A DNA stretch of 64,000 nucleotides from Capsulimonas corticalis (GCF_003574315.2 NZ_AP025739.1:2666001-2730000), one strand, 5' to 3'. Counted from the stretch's first letter, positions 29,565 to 42,890 are shown. Numbers and translations: made by a program. The notes: generated from the letters alone by a model not told the origin.

Positions 29565-31760
29565 ATGTCTCTCGGAATGCTTGGAAAATATGAACGCCTG
29601 GATGTGCTGGGGCATGGGGCGTCGGGAATCGTCTACCTCGCCAAGGATACGCTCCTGGGCAAACTGGTCGCGATCAAGCACATCGCCGCGCAGGGCGAGG
29701 ACCGCGATCGGTTCCTTGAAGAAGCGCGCGTGCTGGATCGTCTGCGCCACCCGAACATCGTCCAGGTGAACAGCGTCGACTTGATCGACGGCAAAGTCGT
29801 GCTGGACATGGAGTATGTCTCCGGCAGCAATCTCCAGGACGTCCTGCGCCGCACCCCGCAGCTGCCCGTGGCCGACGCCGTCGGCATCGCCGCGCAGATT
29901 TGCGACGGCCTCGCCTTCGCCCACGCCAACCGCACCGTCCACCGCGACGTCAAGCCCGCCAACATCATCATCTCCCACGACGGCGAGGTCAAGCTCGTCG
30001 ACTTCGGCCTGGCCGAAGTCCTCGGCACTAACTCCTTCGCCGGCGGCGCCGGCACCTACGCCTATATGGCGCCCGAGGATTTCCACGCCGAGGAGCTTTC
30101 GGACCGCCAGTCCGATATCTGGGCGGCGGGCGTCATCCTTTACGAGATGCTCGCAGGGCGTCGGCCCTTCCGGGTCGCGCGCCCGAAAGATCCCTTCGCC
30201 TGGAAGCGCGCCGTGGATGAAGATCCGTACGCGCCGATTCCACAGGAGCGTCCCGAAGTCCCCGAGGCGCTGGACCGGATCGCCGCCAAAGCCCTGGCCC
30301 GCGACAAGGGCGAGCGCTACGCCGACGCCGCCGAGATGGCCCGCGATCTGCGCGCGCTCGGCCTCGCCGCCACGCGCTCGGCGCTGGCTGAGGATCTGTC
30401 CGCCACGTCCTTCGCCGACGCGCCTCACGACGGGGAAGAGCCCACCATCGCCGCGATCGATTTCCGCGCGGGCCGCCTGGAGCAGGCATGGGAAGAGAAC
30501 GAGGAAGCGCCGACCGTCGCCGCCGGCGCGCTTCCCGGATTCCCCTTTCTCCCGGATATCGACGCCTTCCTGGCGCTGGCGCCCGAGCAGTGGGACGCCG
30601 CCCGCGCCGCCCTGCGTAGCGGGGATCTCGCCCGCTGGCTGCGCTCCGTCGGCGAGGACCCGCTTGCCGCGACCGCCGATGAGATTTCCCGCGACCTTGC
30701 CCGCGATCCCGATGACGCCCTGCGCGACTTCCTCTACCGCTCCGGCCTGGACACCTCCACGGAGGCGCGAAACGGCTTTGAAGAAGGAAGCCGCCGGATC
30801 AAAGAAGGGCAGTTCGCCGAGGCCGCCGGCCTGCTGCGCCGCTCCACGCGTCTGGACCCCAGCCGCCCCGCCGCCTATGAGCGGCTTGCGCACGCCCTGC
30901 GCACGCAGGGCGACGCGTCCGGCGCGCTGCAAGTTTTGGAAGAAGCCGTGACGCGTCACCCCGGCGACCGGACGCTTTCGCGGGAGCTGACGAGCCAGGC
31001 GGGGGCGCGGCTGACGCTGAGCACGCAAACGGTGAGCTTCGGCGTGATGCGCAAGGGCGAAAAGCGGACGCAGCGCGTCTCGCTGCGCAACGCCGGAACC
31101 GGCGTCGTCCAGGGCCGTGTCGGCGCCGCGCCAGGCTGGGTGGAGATCGAGCCGCGCACCTTCACCACGCGCCAGCGCCAGCAGCTTTTGTTTACCGCGC
31201 AAACCGACAACGTGTGGCAGACGCCCGCCGAATACCGCGAGACGGTCGTTCTTGAAACCAGCGCCGGTCGCCACGAGATCGTCGTTCAGGCGACGGTGCT
31301 GCCTGCCCGCCTCGGCTTCGCCCAGATCTTCTACTGGTACATCCCCGTTCTGATCTGCGCCCTGTTGCCGCTGCTCGCCGGCCTTGCCGCCCCGCACACC
31401 TTCGCGCCCGGCGTCCGCCACCTGTGGGAGCCCGGCGCGGTCGCCAGCGGCCTGCTCTGCGGCTCTTTGTTCGTGCTCGCGACCGCCGCCGACACCGTTG
31501 GGAAGTATCGCTTGATCCCATTATTACTGCTCTCGCTGAGCATTCTCGGCGCCACGGCGATCGGCCGGGGTTTGGGCAGCTACGAAGACCACGCCGCGCG
31601 CGAAATGCTCGTCCGCGCCACGCCGCCGATTTTGATCGTCTTGGTCATGCAGGCCGCCATCCAGGCCCGCGACCCGCGCGGCTGGGGCCGCTGGCCGATC
31701 TGGGCGTTCATCATCTGCGCCCTGGGCGCGGCGGTGGCTTATGTGATTGGGCATGGGTAG
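29565..31760 (+). CDS. Membrane Ser/Thr protein kinase with TPR-like, Ig-like and multi-helix C-terminus
   Basis: The 731-residue protein has a complete Hanks-type kinase domain (about 9-275): glycine loop GHGASGIVY (16-24), Lys38 in VAIKHI, HRDVKPAN (127-134), DFGLAE (146-151) and MAPE (168-171). An acidic linker follows, then TPR-like helices (about 400-475). A bacterial Ig-like segment comes next (SFGVMRKGEKRTQRVSLRNA, about 490-580), and about five membrane helices complete the C-terminus. Unlike PknB, the membrane part is C-terminal and polytopic. The upstream phosphatase makes a kinase-phosphatase pair on one transcript. Confidence 0.92.
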   Translation: MSLGMLGKYERLDVLGHGASGIVYLAKDTLLGKLVAIKHIAAQGEDRDRFLEEARVLDRLRHPNIVQVNSVDLIDGKVVLDMEYVSGSNLQDVLRRTPQLPVADAVGIAAQICDGLAFAHANRTVHRDVKPANIIISHDGEVKLVDFGLAEVLGTNSFAGGAGTYAYMAPEDFHAEELSDRQSDIWAAGVILYEMLAGRRPFRVARPKDPFAWKRAVDEDPYAPIPQERPEVPEALDRIAAKALARDKGERYADAAEMARDLRALGLAATRSALAEDLSATSFADAPHDGEEPTIAAIDFRAGRLEQAWEENEEAPTVAAGALPGFPFLPDIDAFLALAPEQWDAARAALRSGDLARWLRSVGEDPLAATADEISRDLARDPDDALRDFLYRSGLDTSTEARNGFEEGSRRIKEGQFAEAAGLLRRSTRLDPSRPAAYERLAHALRTQGDASGALQVLEEAVTRHPGDRTLSRELTSQAGARLTLSTQTVSFGVMRKGEKRTQRVSLRNAGTGVVQGRVGAAPGWVEIEPRTFTTRQRQQLLFTAQTDNVWQTPAEYRETVVLETSAGRHEIVVQATVLPARLGFAQIFYWYIPVLICALLPLLAGLAAPHTFAPGVRHLWEPGAVASGLLCGSLFVLATAADTVGKYRLIPLLLLSLSILGATAIGRGLGSYEDHAAREMLVRATPPILIVLVMQAAIQARDPRGWGRWPIWAFIICALGAAVAYVIGHG

Positions 31761-31772
31761 GAGCCCCATCCC

Positions 31773-32010
31773 CCCGCCGAAGCAAGCTTCGGCCTCCCCC
31801 CTTCCCGGCTTCGGCCCTTCGGGCGGGAAAGGGGGTGCTGACAACTTTGGACGACATAGATCTGAGTGTGGGCTACGAAGAAATACAGTTCTTCTCAACA
31901 CTACGCCAAGATCTATGTCGGTTGTAATTACGAACGCCCCCTTTCCCGCCCGAAGGGCCGAAGCCGGGAAAGGGGGAAATCGAAGCTTGCTTCGATGGGA
32001 GGATGGGGAT
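31773..32010. repeat. Palindromic intergenic element, type B
   Basis: Nested inverted repeats fill the whole gap between the kinase and FGGY genes. Main arms of about 40 bases lie at 31795-31835 and 31937-31976. An inner 12-base pair lies at 31852-31863 and 31909-31920 (CGACATAGATCT), and outer arms contain GAAGCAAGCTTCG / CGAAGCTTGCTTCG. No coding frame spans it. It has the look of a non-autonomous MITE-like element or a very stable RNA hairpin. Confidence 0.85.
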
Positions 32011-32020
32011 CCAATAGAAC

Positions 32021-33499
32021 ATGCCAAAACCCAACATCATCCTTGCGCTCGATATGGGCACCTCCTCGGTGCGCGCCATGCTGTTCGACCGGCGCGGGCG
32101 CGAATTGCCCGGGCATGAGCAGCAGATGCCGTATGTCCAGCAAACCACGTCGGATGGCGGCGTGGAGACGGACGCGGAGTCTCTGATCGAGCGCACGGTG
32201 GAGTGCATTCGGCGGCTGATGCGCGGCGCGGACAAAGAGACGAAGGCCAAAATCGCCGGCGTCGGCATTTCGTGCTTCTGGCATAGCCTGGTCGGCGTGG
32301 GGGAAGACAACCGGGCGGTGACGCCGGTCTATTCGTGGGCGGATATGCGGTCGGCGCCGTATGTCGCGAAGCTGCGTGAGACGCTGGACGCAGACGATTA
32401 CCATGGCCGGACGGGCTGCGTGCTGCATCCGTCGTTCTGGCCGGCGAAGCTGCTCTGGCATGCCGCCGCGCATCCCGAGCAGGCCGATAAGGTGACGCGC
32501 TGGATGTCCTTTGGCGAATATCTGGCGCTCCGGCTGTTCGGTTCGGCGACGTGTTCGATCTCCATGGCGTCGGCCACGGGGCTGTTCAATCAGCACACGA
32601 CGGACTGGGACGGGGCGACGCTCGCCGCGCTGCCGATCCGTCACGAACAGCTCAATCCGCTCGGAGATCTGAGCGCGACGCAATCGGGGATCGTCGCGGA
32701 GTTCCGTCGCGGCCTGGGACCGGTCGCGCAGATTCCCTGGCTGCCGGCGGCGGGCGACGGAGCGTGCTCCAATCTCGGCGGCGGCGGAACGGACGACACA
32801 CGGATCGCGCTCAATATTGGAACGTCGGCGGCGATGAGGATCGTTGTCCCCGCCGAAAATCTGACGATCCCCAGCGCGCTCTTCTGCTATCGTGTGGACC
32901 GCAAGCGCGCCCTGCTCGGCGGCGCCTTCACGGGCGGCGGTAATATCTACGCCTGGCTGGGCAAGACGCTGACGCTGAGCGGGGACGCGAAGTCCAACGA
33001 GAAAACCCTGGCGGCGATGGCGCCCGATTCGCATGGCCTGACCGTGCTCCCGTTCTGGGCGGGCGAGCGTTCTCCCGGCTGGCACGCGTCCGCGCGCGCC
33101 TCGATCGACGGCATGAACCTGCACACGACGCCCCTGGATATCCTGCGGGCCAGTCTGGAATCAGCGGCTTATTGTTACGACACGGTGCGCGACCAGATCC
33201 AGCGCTCGTTCCCGCAGGCCCGCGAGATCGCCGCTTCCGGCGGCGCCTTGCAGCACGATCCGGTCTGGACCCAGATCCTCGCCGACGTCTTCGGTGTTCC
33301 GATCAACGTCAGCAAAGCCTTCGAAGCCTCCAGTCGGGGCGCGGCGCTGCTGGCGCTGGAGACTCTGGGACTGATCCCGGACGTCGAGTCCGTGTCGGCG
33401 GCGAAGGGGAAGACGTTTCCGCCTTCGGAAGCGAACCATCAAGTATATCAAGAAGCACGGCGGCGGTACGACGCGCTGTATGCGCGGGTGCTGGGATAA
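32021..33499 (+). CDS. FGGY-family carbohydrate kinase, gluconokinase-like
   Basis: The 492-residue ATP-dependent sugar kinase starts with the actin-fold phosphate loop DMGTSSVRAM (10-19). It also has the second-domain motifs AAGDGACSNLGGGG (about 245-258) and NIGTSAAMR. SMASATGLFNQHTTDWD resembles bacterial gluconokinases (SGTGLLN...WD), so D-gluconate or a related acid is the best guess; xylulose or glycerol are less likely. GGAGG and GGGG lie just upstream in the tail of the type B repeat. No transporter or gluconate pathway gene is adjacent. Confidence 0.87.
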   Translation: MPKPNIILALDMGTSSVRAMLFDRRGRELPGHEQQMPYVQQTTSDGGVETDAESLIERTVECIRRLMRGADKETKAKIAGVGISCFWHSLVGVGEDNRAVTPVYSWADMRSAPYVAKLRETLDADDYHGRTGCVLHPSFWPAKLLWHAAAHPEQADKVTRWMSFGEYLALRLFGSATCSISMASATGLFNQHTTDWDGATLAALPIRHEQLNPLGDLSATQSGIVAEFRRGLGPVAQIPWLPAAGDGACSNLGGGGTDDTRIALNIGTSAAMRIVVPAENLTIPSALFCYRVDRKRALLGGAFTGGGNIYAWLGKTLTLSGDAKSNEKTLAAMAPDSHGLTVLPFWAGERSPGWHASARASIDGMNLHTTPLDILRASLESAAYCYDTVRDQIQRSFPQAREIAASGGALQHDPVWTQILADVFGVPINVSKAFEASSRGAALLALETLGLIPDVESVSAAKGKTFPPSEANHQVYQEARRRYDALYARVLG

Positions 33500-33556
33500 G
33501 CGATTGGCGATCGCGCATCAGAGTGAGTCGATAGACATCACATCCGCCGATGATCC

Positions 33557-33700
33557 CCCGGTTATGAAACCCGGGTCTGGGAGCGGCAAGAGCCGCTAAC
33601 CGTCCGTGCCGGACGGAAGATATTTGTGATCGATTACTGGCATTTGCGTCCGGCACGGACGCTTAGCCGAAGGCTCCCAGACCCGGGTTTCATAACCGGG
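33557..33700. repeat. Palindromic intergenic element, type A, copy 1
   Basis: Perfect 28-base inverted arms (33557-33584 and 33673-33700, each containing TATGAAACCCGGG or its complement) enclose a second perfect 15-base pair (33601-33615 and 33647-33661, CGTCCGTGCCGGACG). It lies between the FGGY kinase and cobA-hemD genes. A diverged copy lies at 38524-38675. Confidence 0.9.
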
Positions 33701-33787
33701 GCGCGCCGGGGTTCATTCCCGTAGGCGCATCAGGTTTTATCACCTGGGATGTGGGAATGCCAGCCTAGAAAAAACGAGCAACGAATC

Positions 33788-38489
<4,702 letters not shown>

Positions 38490-38523
38490 TTCATGCGGAT
38501 GTAAAATCCACACGTTTGCCCCA

Positions 38524-38675
38524 TGGGTATAAAACCCACGTCTGGGAGACGCTTCGCGTCTAACGCCCCGTGCCGGGCCGACAAATAAGCTTTCCGACAA
38601 TAGCCTATTTTGTCCGTCCGGCACGGACGGTTAGCGGCTCTAGCCGCTCCCAGGCCCGGGTTTCATAACCGGGAG
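38524..38675. repeat. Palindromic intergenic element, type A, copy 2 (diverged)
   Basis: The right arm (about 38646-38675) keeps the GCTCCCAGGCCCGGGTTTCA-type sequence of copy 1. The left arm has drifted (GGGTATAAAACCCACGTCTG). The inner CCGTGCC / GGCACGG pair is present. It lies between the GH2 and G8-domain genes, which converge here. Confidence 0.85.
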
Positions 38676-38724
38676 CTTTGGCATAGGTTTTATCCCTGCG
38701 ACTCCTCTCCGTCATAAACGCTCC

Positions 38725-41151
38725 TCACTCGCCCTCCCGCACCTCCGCCACCGCGCGGTCTTCTCCCGCCGGCACAACCAGCCGCAGCCTCATCTTGCCT
38801 TGACTCACGAAATATCCCGAAGCCGACCCGTCAAGCGCGGCCGTGTCTGCGGCGGGCGCGATGGGGTGGGTGAAATCGTTGTGGGCGTAGACGGCGAAGG
38901 GGCCATGGGGCGCGGGGAGGGTGAGGGTTACGAAGTCGCCGGGCATGCGGTGGCGCAGGGTGAAGCGCAGGTCGCGGGAAGCGCCTTTGGGGAATCGCAG
39001 CGTGTAGCCGTGGTTGGCGACCACTATGGTTTGGAAGCTCGCGGGGATGGCGTCGGGACTGCCCCAGAGCGTTTGTGATGTGGAGTTGGCGCCGGTGACG
39101 ATCACCGGCGCGATTTTTTGCCGGGGCTGTTCGCGGTTGTCGATGAAGAGGCGCCCGTAAGGGGCGTTCGTGATGTAAGCGTTCCAGGCGGGAATAAAGC
39201 GCGCGTGGGCGTCCGCGAGGAATGGGTTGCCCATCGCGACGGAGACGCCGGGGCGGCCGGTGACGGCGCCGTCGGTGTCTACGAAGGTGGCGGTGCGGTA
39301 TCCGTCGCCGGGAACGGCGGGGCTGGCCGTGGGCATCGGCTGGAAGTAGACCGGGTTCGCATCGTCAAAGCGCAGGGCCTCGGCGCTGTTGCGGGGATCG
39401 ACGAAGAAGGGCGAGTATTGCAGATAGCCGAGCGCGCCGGCGCCTCGCTGGGTGTTCGACTGGAAGTGCGCGAACATGGTGCGCCGGACGCTCACGCGGC
39501 CATCGTAGAACTCAAAGCCGCGGATCGGAAAGGATGGCTCCCAGGGCTTGGGGAGCGAGCGTCCGGTCAGGCCGCTTTGTTCGCCGGGCGCGACAAAGCC
39601 GACGTTTTCCGTCTCGCCGACGATCAAAGAATCTTCCACCATCGAAAGCGAAGACGCCAGCGTGACGCCGATGGCGTTGTCCGCGAGCCGGGCGTGGGAC
39701 AGATGGAGGCGCAGGCCGCGCATCCAAACGCCGCGCCGCCGGTTTTTGTATCCGACAAAGCCGTCGAAGACGGCGTCCGCCGCGTGCGCGCCGGGGCCGA
39801 AGATCGCTTTGCCCGCGTGCGGATCGTAATCGGGCGCTTCGGTGACGCCGGGCGGGTTCGGCGGTCCGTCCACGAAAAGGCCGTCATGCTCGTTGGAGTG
39901 CGATACGTTGCCCGAGAACACGCCCAGCGGCGCGCGGCGCGGCCAGACATCGCGGTCATTGCGTGCGTTTTGGGACGCGCCGGTCGGGTGCTTGGGGAGC
40001 GCGTACCAGAAGCCGAACTGCTCGGAGCCGGCGGCGGCGTTGCCGCGCAGGATATTGTTAGGATTGGTGACCCAGAACGTGGCGGGCGTCAGGTCCGTCG
40101 GCAGCACTTCTTCGCCTTTGCGCGCCTTGCGCGTCATCATTCCCAGGTTATGCGTGACGATGTTGCCGGTTTCGTTTCCGTCTTCAAAAAAGTAACAGTG
40201 GCCGATGGTGTCAAAACAGACGTTGCTGTCGAGGCGCACGCGCCGCGTTCCATGGATCGCAATACAGCGATTGTAGCAATGATGTACGGATGTATCGCGG
40301 ACATAAGACCCAAACGCGTCGCCGAGCAAATGGAAGTGAACGGGATAGCTGCGCAGGCGTCCCTTCTGTCCCATCCGGGTGACTTCCGCCCCTTCGATGT
40401 GCGCGACGGCGTGATCCATCATCATGATCTGGCCGCCGTACCCGTTTTGCTTAGACGGCTCGTCGCCTTCGATGACGATATTTCGCGTCAGCAGGCCGAC
40501 CTCGGCGCGTTCGGAAACGCCGTCCTCATCGCGTCCCCAGTGCGTATAGCGAAGCGGCGTGTCCAGCTGGATCTCATCGGCCTGCCGGGCCAGAACGCGT
40601 TTCATCTCGCACTGCGCGGGGTCGAAGTCGGTGGAGGCGACGGCGATCCAGTCTCCCGGCCGCCAGTCGGCGGTGTCCGCGAGCCGCAGCCGGTCCGACC
40701 CGGCAGGCGCGTTTTCCGCAAGTCGCGTCCAGCTTACCCGGCGCCGCTCGCCGTGCAGCTCCAGCACGCCGCCCATCACGCTCAGCATCTTCGTCTCATT
40801 GGGCTGGTTCCTGGAAGGCTCGGCGCCGGTGAGAATAATCGCGGCATGCTTTTGAAACGGCGCGGCCTCCGTCCCGATTTGCAGCTTTCCCGCGACTGTA
40901 ATGGATTCGGCGGTCAGAGTCAGGTCTTTGTCCGCGAATACCAGCGCGCCGTCGATCTGAAGATGGCGCAGCGGCGGCGGGCTGACATCGAGCACGACGG
41001 TTGTTCCTTTGGGGATCCTCACATCGCCGCCGGCTCGCGCCGCGTACAGTGACGACCAGGGTTTCGGGGCTTTGCTATGAGCCGCCCATCCCAGGCAGGC
41101 GGCGGTGAGAGTGAAGAGAAGGACGGCACAGAAAAATTTACGCGTTCGCAA
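38725..41151 (-). CDS. Secreted G8-domain beta-helix protein (CEMIP/TMEM2-like)
   Basis: From a TTG start the protein has 808 residues: signal peptide (RTRKFFCAVLLFTLTAACLGWA), G8 domain at about 40-125 (DVRIPKGTTVVLDV, LQIDGALVF, ITVAGKLQIGT), then a long right-handed beta-helix with SYPVHFHLLGD, VHHCYNRCIAIHGT and HSNEHDGLFVDG. The order G8 then beta-helix is that of vertebrate CEMIP and TMEM2, linked to hyaluronan depolymerisation. A polysaccharide-acting role is likely but its substrate is unknown. AGGGAG lies 7 bases before the TTG; an ATG pair 15 codons upstream overlaps the predicted -10. Confidence 0.82.
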   Translation of the reverse strand: MRTRKFFCAVLLFTLTAACLGWAAHSKAPKPWSSLYAARAGGDVRIPKGTTVVLDVSPPPLRHLQIDGALVFADKDLTLTAESITVAGKLQIGTEAAPFQKHAAIILTGAEPSRNQPNETKMLSVMGGVLELHGERRRVSWTRLAENAPAGSDRLRLADTADWRPGDWIAVASTDFDPAQCEMKRVLARQADEIQLDTPLRYTHWGRDEDGVSERAEVGLLTRNIVIEGDEPSKQNGYGGQIMMMDHAVAHIEGAEVTRMGQKGRLRSYPVHFHLLGDAFGSYVRDTSVHHCYNRCIAIHGTRRVRLDSNVCFDTIGHCYFFEDGNETGNIVTHNLGMMTRKARKGEEVLPTDLTPATFWVTNPNNILRGNAAAGSEQFGFWYALPKHPTGASQNARNDRDVWPRRAPLGVFSGNVSHSNEHDGLFVDGPPNPPGVTEAPDYDPHAGKAIFGPGAHAADAVFDGFVGYKNRRRGVWMRGLRLHLSHARLADNAIGVTLASSLSMVEDSLIVGETENVGFVAPGEQSGLTGRSLPKPWEPSFPIRGFEFYDGRVSVRRTMFAHFQSNTQRGAGALGYLQYSPFFVDPRNSAEALRFDDANPVYFQPMPTASPAVPGDGYRTATFVDTDGAVTGRPGVSVAMGNPFLADAHARFIPAWNAYITNAPYGRLFIDNREQPRQKIAPVIVTGANSTSQTLWGSPDAIPASFQTIVVANHGYTLRFPKGASRDLRFTLRHRMPGDFVTLTLPAPHGPFAVYAHNDFTHPIAPAADTAALDGSASGYFVSQGKMRLRLVVPAGEDRAVAEVREGE

Positions 41152-41191
41152 TGATCGTCTCCCTGGTTCGCCAAGCGGGGGAACCAGGGAC

Positions 41192-41221
41192 ATCATAACA
41201 TAAAACTACATTTGTAGTCAA
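41192..41221 (-). promoter_or_regulatory. Promoter with BlaI/MecI-like operator upstream of the G8-domain gene
   Basis: On the minus strand TTGACT (41216-41221) and TATGAT (41192-41197) are spaced 18 bases apart. Between them lies a perfect palindrome, ACTACA-TT-TGTAGT (41205-41218), with the TACA/TGTA core typical of BlaI/MecI-family operators. No such regulator is encoded in the window. Confidence 0.55.
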
Positions 41222-41289
41222 TAGGCGCGCCTCAATGAGATTCGCCTCTGAACTCGCGAGCCCAGGGGCAAAATCGAATCGGACGGCGT

Positions 41290-41679
41290 TTACGCCGCCA
41301 GCGCCCGCAGCATCGCCGGCGTGTCGATATACGCCTCAAAGCGTGTTACGAGGCCGTCCCGCACCGTCCAGATGTGGACAATTCTGAGGGTGAACTCATG
41401 TCCGGTCGCCCGGACTTTCCCCTGGATATGGCCGAGCACCGCGACCTGCTCGCCCGCCTCCACATACTCCTCCGGAACGACCTGCGTCTCAATCCGCGCA
41501 TTGAGCTTCCCGAAGAACTCGCGGACGCCTTCGTGGCCGTGGTGCGATCCGCCCCACGGCACAAGGTCCGTTTGTACGAACTCGACCTCGGGATGCAGCG
41601 TGGCGAAGATGGCGGCGAAGTCCCGGCGGGCGTGGGCGTCGTAGCCTTGCCGGATGACCTCTGTATTATCGATGGACAT
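41290..41679 (-). CDS. SnoaL/NTF2-like protein
   Basis: The 129-residue single domain has the cone-like NTF2 fold pattern. An N-terminal helix pair (NTEVIRQGYDAHARRDFAAIFATL) is followed by strands HPEVEFVQTDL, TQVVPEEYVEAGEQVAVLGHIQGK and FTLRIVHIWTVRDGLVTRFEAYIDTPAML. This is the SnoaL-like polyketide-cyclase or ketosteroid-isomerase-related group; most members have no known substrate. AAGGGAG precedes the ATG. It diverges from a TetR gene around a perfect 10-base-arm palindrome and is the likely target of that regulator. Confidence 0.88.
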   Translation of the reverse strand: MSIDNTEVIRQGYDAHARRDFAAIFATLHPEVEFVQTDLVPWGGSHHGHEGVREFFGKLNARIETQVVPEEYVEAGEQVAVLGHIQGKVRATGHEFTLRIVHIWTVRDGLVTRFEAYIDTPAMLRALAA

Positions 41680-41718
41680 CGGATTTTCTCCCTTGGGTTG
41701 ACAAAGAACAGAACGTTA

Positions 41719-41739
41719 TTCTATAATTCAATTATAGAA
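41719..41739. promoter_or_regulatory. TetR-type operator between the SnoaL-like and TetR genes
   Basis: Perfect 10-base arms, TTCTATAATT (41719-41728) and AATTATAGAA (41730-41739), flank a single C. A related TTCTAAA half-site lies at 41745-41751. It is central in the 107-base divergent intergenic region, so one repressor could control both genes. Confidence 0.7.
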
Positions 41740-41786
41740 CTGGATTCTAAATTTGTCAAGACGTGACGGTCAGGAAGTGTTTCGCG

Positions 41787-42407
41787 ATGGCGTATCGATC
41801 GACGGCGAAGACGGAAGCGAAGAAGGCGGCGATGCGCGCGCATCTGCTGGCGGCGGGGCGCGCGTTGTTCGCGTCTCAGGGCTATGAGGCGACGACGCTC
41901 CAGCAGGTGGTGGCGGCGGCGGGGACATCCATCGGTAACTGCTACTTTTACTTCGCCGACAAAGAAGCGCTGCTGCTGGCGGTGGCCGAGGCGGTGCGCT
42001 CGGAGCTGGCGGCGGCGGTGGATATCGCCGTGGCGGGCCTTGAAGGCCCGCCACGAATGGCGGTCGCGCTCTACACGGCGATGCGCGTGATCCTCTCCGA
42101 CACCGGCGCGGCGGCGATCACGCTCGCCCAGCCATCGGCGCGCGCCGCGACGGTGGCGTACTTCACCGACCGCGCGGAGCGGATGTTTTCAGCCATCCCC
42201 GTTCCCGCCGGCCCGCCGCTTCTGGCGGCGCACGCGTGGCAGGGAGCGATCTTTTTTATCGCCGAGGGCGTGATCGCCGGCCGGTTCCCCGAAGACCACG
42301 ACACGGTCGCGCGCTTTCTGGTGCGCTGGAATCTGCGCGCGATTGGGCTGTCCGAGGAGGAAATCGATCGCACCCTGCTTGCGGTGAATGCGCGGATGGA
42401 AAAATGA
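41787..42407 (+). CDS. TetR-family transcriptional regulator
   Basis: The 206-residue protein has an N-terminal TetR helix-turn-helix: HLLAAGRALFASQGYEATTLQ then VAAAGTSIGNCYFYFADKEALLLAV, where the usual YxHFxxKE is FYFADKE. The C-terminal ligand domain is helical and Ala-rich. The ATG at 41787 has GGAAG upstream; an in-frame GTG eight codons earlier lies beside the operator. It probably represses itself and the divergent SnoaL-like gene. The VOC gene starts 31 bases downstream and may share the transcript. Confidence 0.9.
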   Translation: MAYRSTAKTEAKKAAMRAHLLAAGRALFASQGYEATTLQQVVAAAGTSIGNCYFYFADKEALLLAVAEAVRSELAAAVDIAVAGLEGPPRMAVALYTAMRVILSDTGAAAITLAQPSARAATVAYFTDRAERMFSAIPVPAGPPLLAAHAWQGAIFFIAEGVIAGRFPEDHDTVARFLVRWNLRAIGLSEEEIDRTLLAVNARMEK

Positions 42408-42438
42408 TGTCGTCGAAATTCGCCACAAGGAGAACACA

Positions 42439-42867
42439 ATGAAGATCCAATGGACGCACCTGGCGCTGCATGTGCGCAGCCTGGAGGCCAGCATGGAGTT
42501 TTACGGGCGCTACACGGGAATGCGCCCAATCAAGCGCCACTCGGACGCCGCGAGCACGGGCATGGAGGTCGTGTGGCTGAGCGACCGTCCCGCAGGACGG
42601 GAGTCGGAGTTCGTGATGGTGCTGCAGCAAGGCGAGCCGCATATCCTGCCCGGCGCGCAGCCGCAAACGCCGATCGGGCCGCTGAGCCACCTGGGATTTA
42701 GCGCCCCGTCGCGCGACGCGGTGGACTGCGCCGCGGTCGCCGCTCGGGAGCAGGGAATCCTGCGCTACGGACCGGCGTTTTTAAACGAGAACGCCGGATA
42801 CATGTGCGTCATCTCCGACCCCGACGGTCACAACGTGGAGTTATCATACGGCCAGTCGCTCGGGTGA
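42439..42867 (+). CDS. Glyoxalase/bleomycin-resistance (VOC) superfamily protein
   Basis: The 142-residue protein has paired beta-alpha-beta-beta-beta modules. The first contains WTHLALHVRSLEASMEFYG (metal His near residue 7) and the second LSHLGFSAPSRDAVD and ISDPDGHNVELSYG with the usual metal-binding Glu. The family includes lyases, dioxygenases and binding proteins that confer drug resistance. AAGGAG precedes the ATG. It follows a TetR gene and may be controlled by it. It converges with the AraC gene. Confidence 0.9.
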   Translation: MKIQWTHLALHVRSLEASMEFYGRYTGMRPIKRHSDAASTGMEVVWLSDRPAGRESEFVMVLQQGEPHILPGAQPQTPIGPLSHLGFSAPSRDAVDCAAVAAREQGILRYGPAFLNENAGYMCVISDPDGHNVELSYGQSLG

Positions 42868-42890
42868 GGCGCGCCCGATGGGAGCTTTTA

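Noticed and set aside
27578-31421. Very long open frames opposite the phosphatase and kinase genes (643 and 663 codons)
   Set aside because: They are antisense to well-supported domain genes, have Arg/Gly/Ala-rich low-information translations and no family motifs. High GC and third-position bias create such shadows.
33541-33735. CRISPR-like or riboswitch-like structure in the type A element
   Set aside because: It is one large inverted repeat with a decayed second copy, not regularly spaced direct repeats, and no known riboswitch core was recognised.
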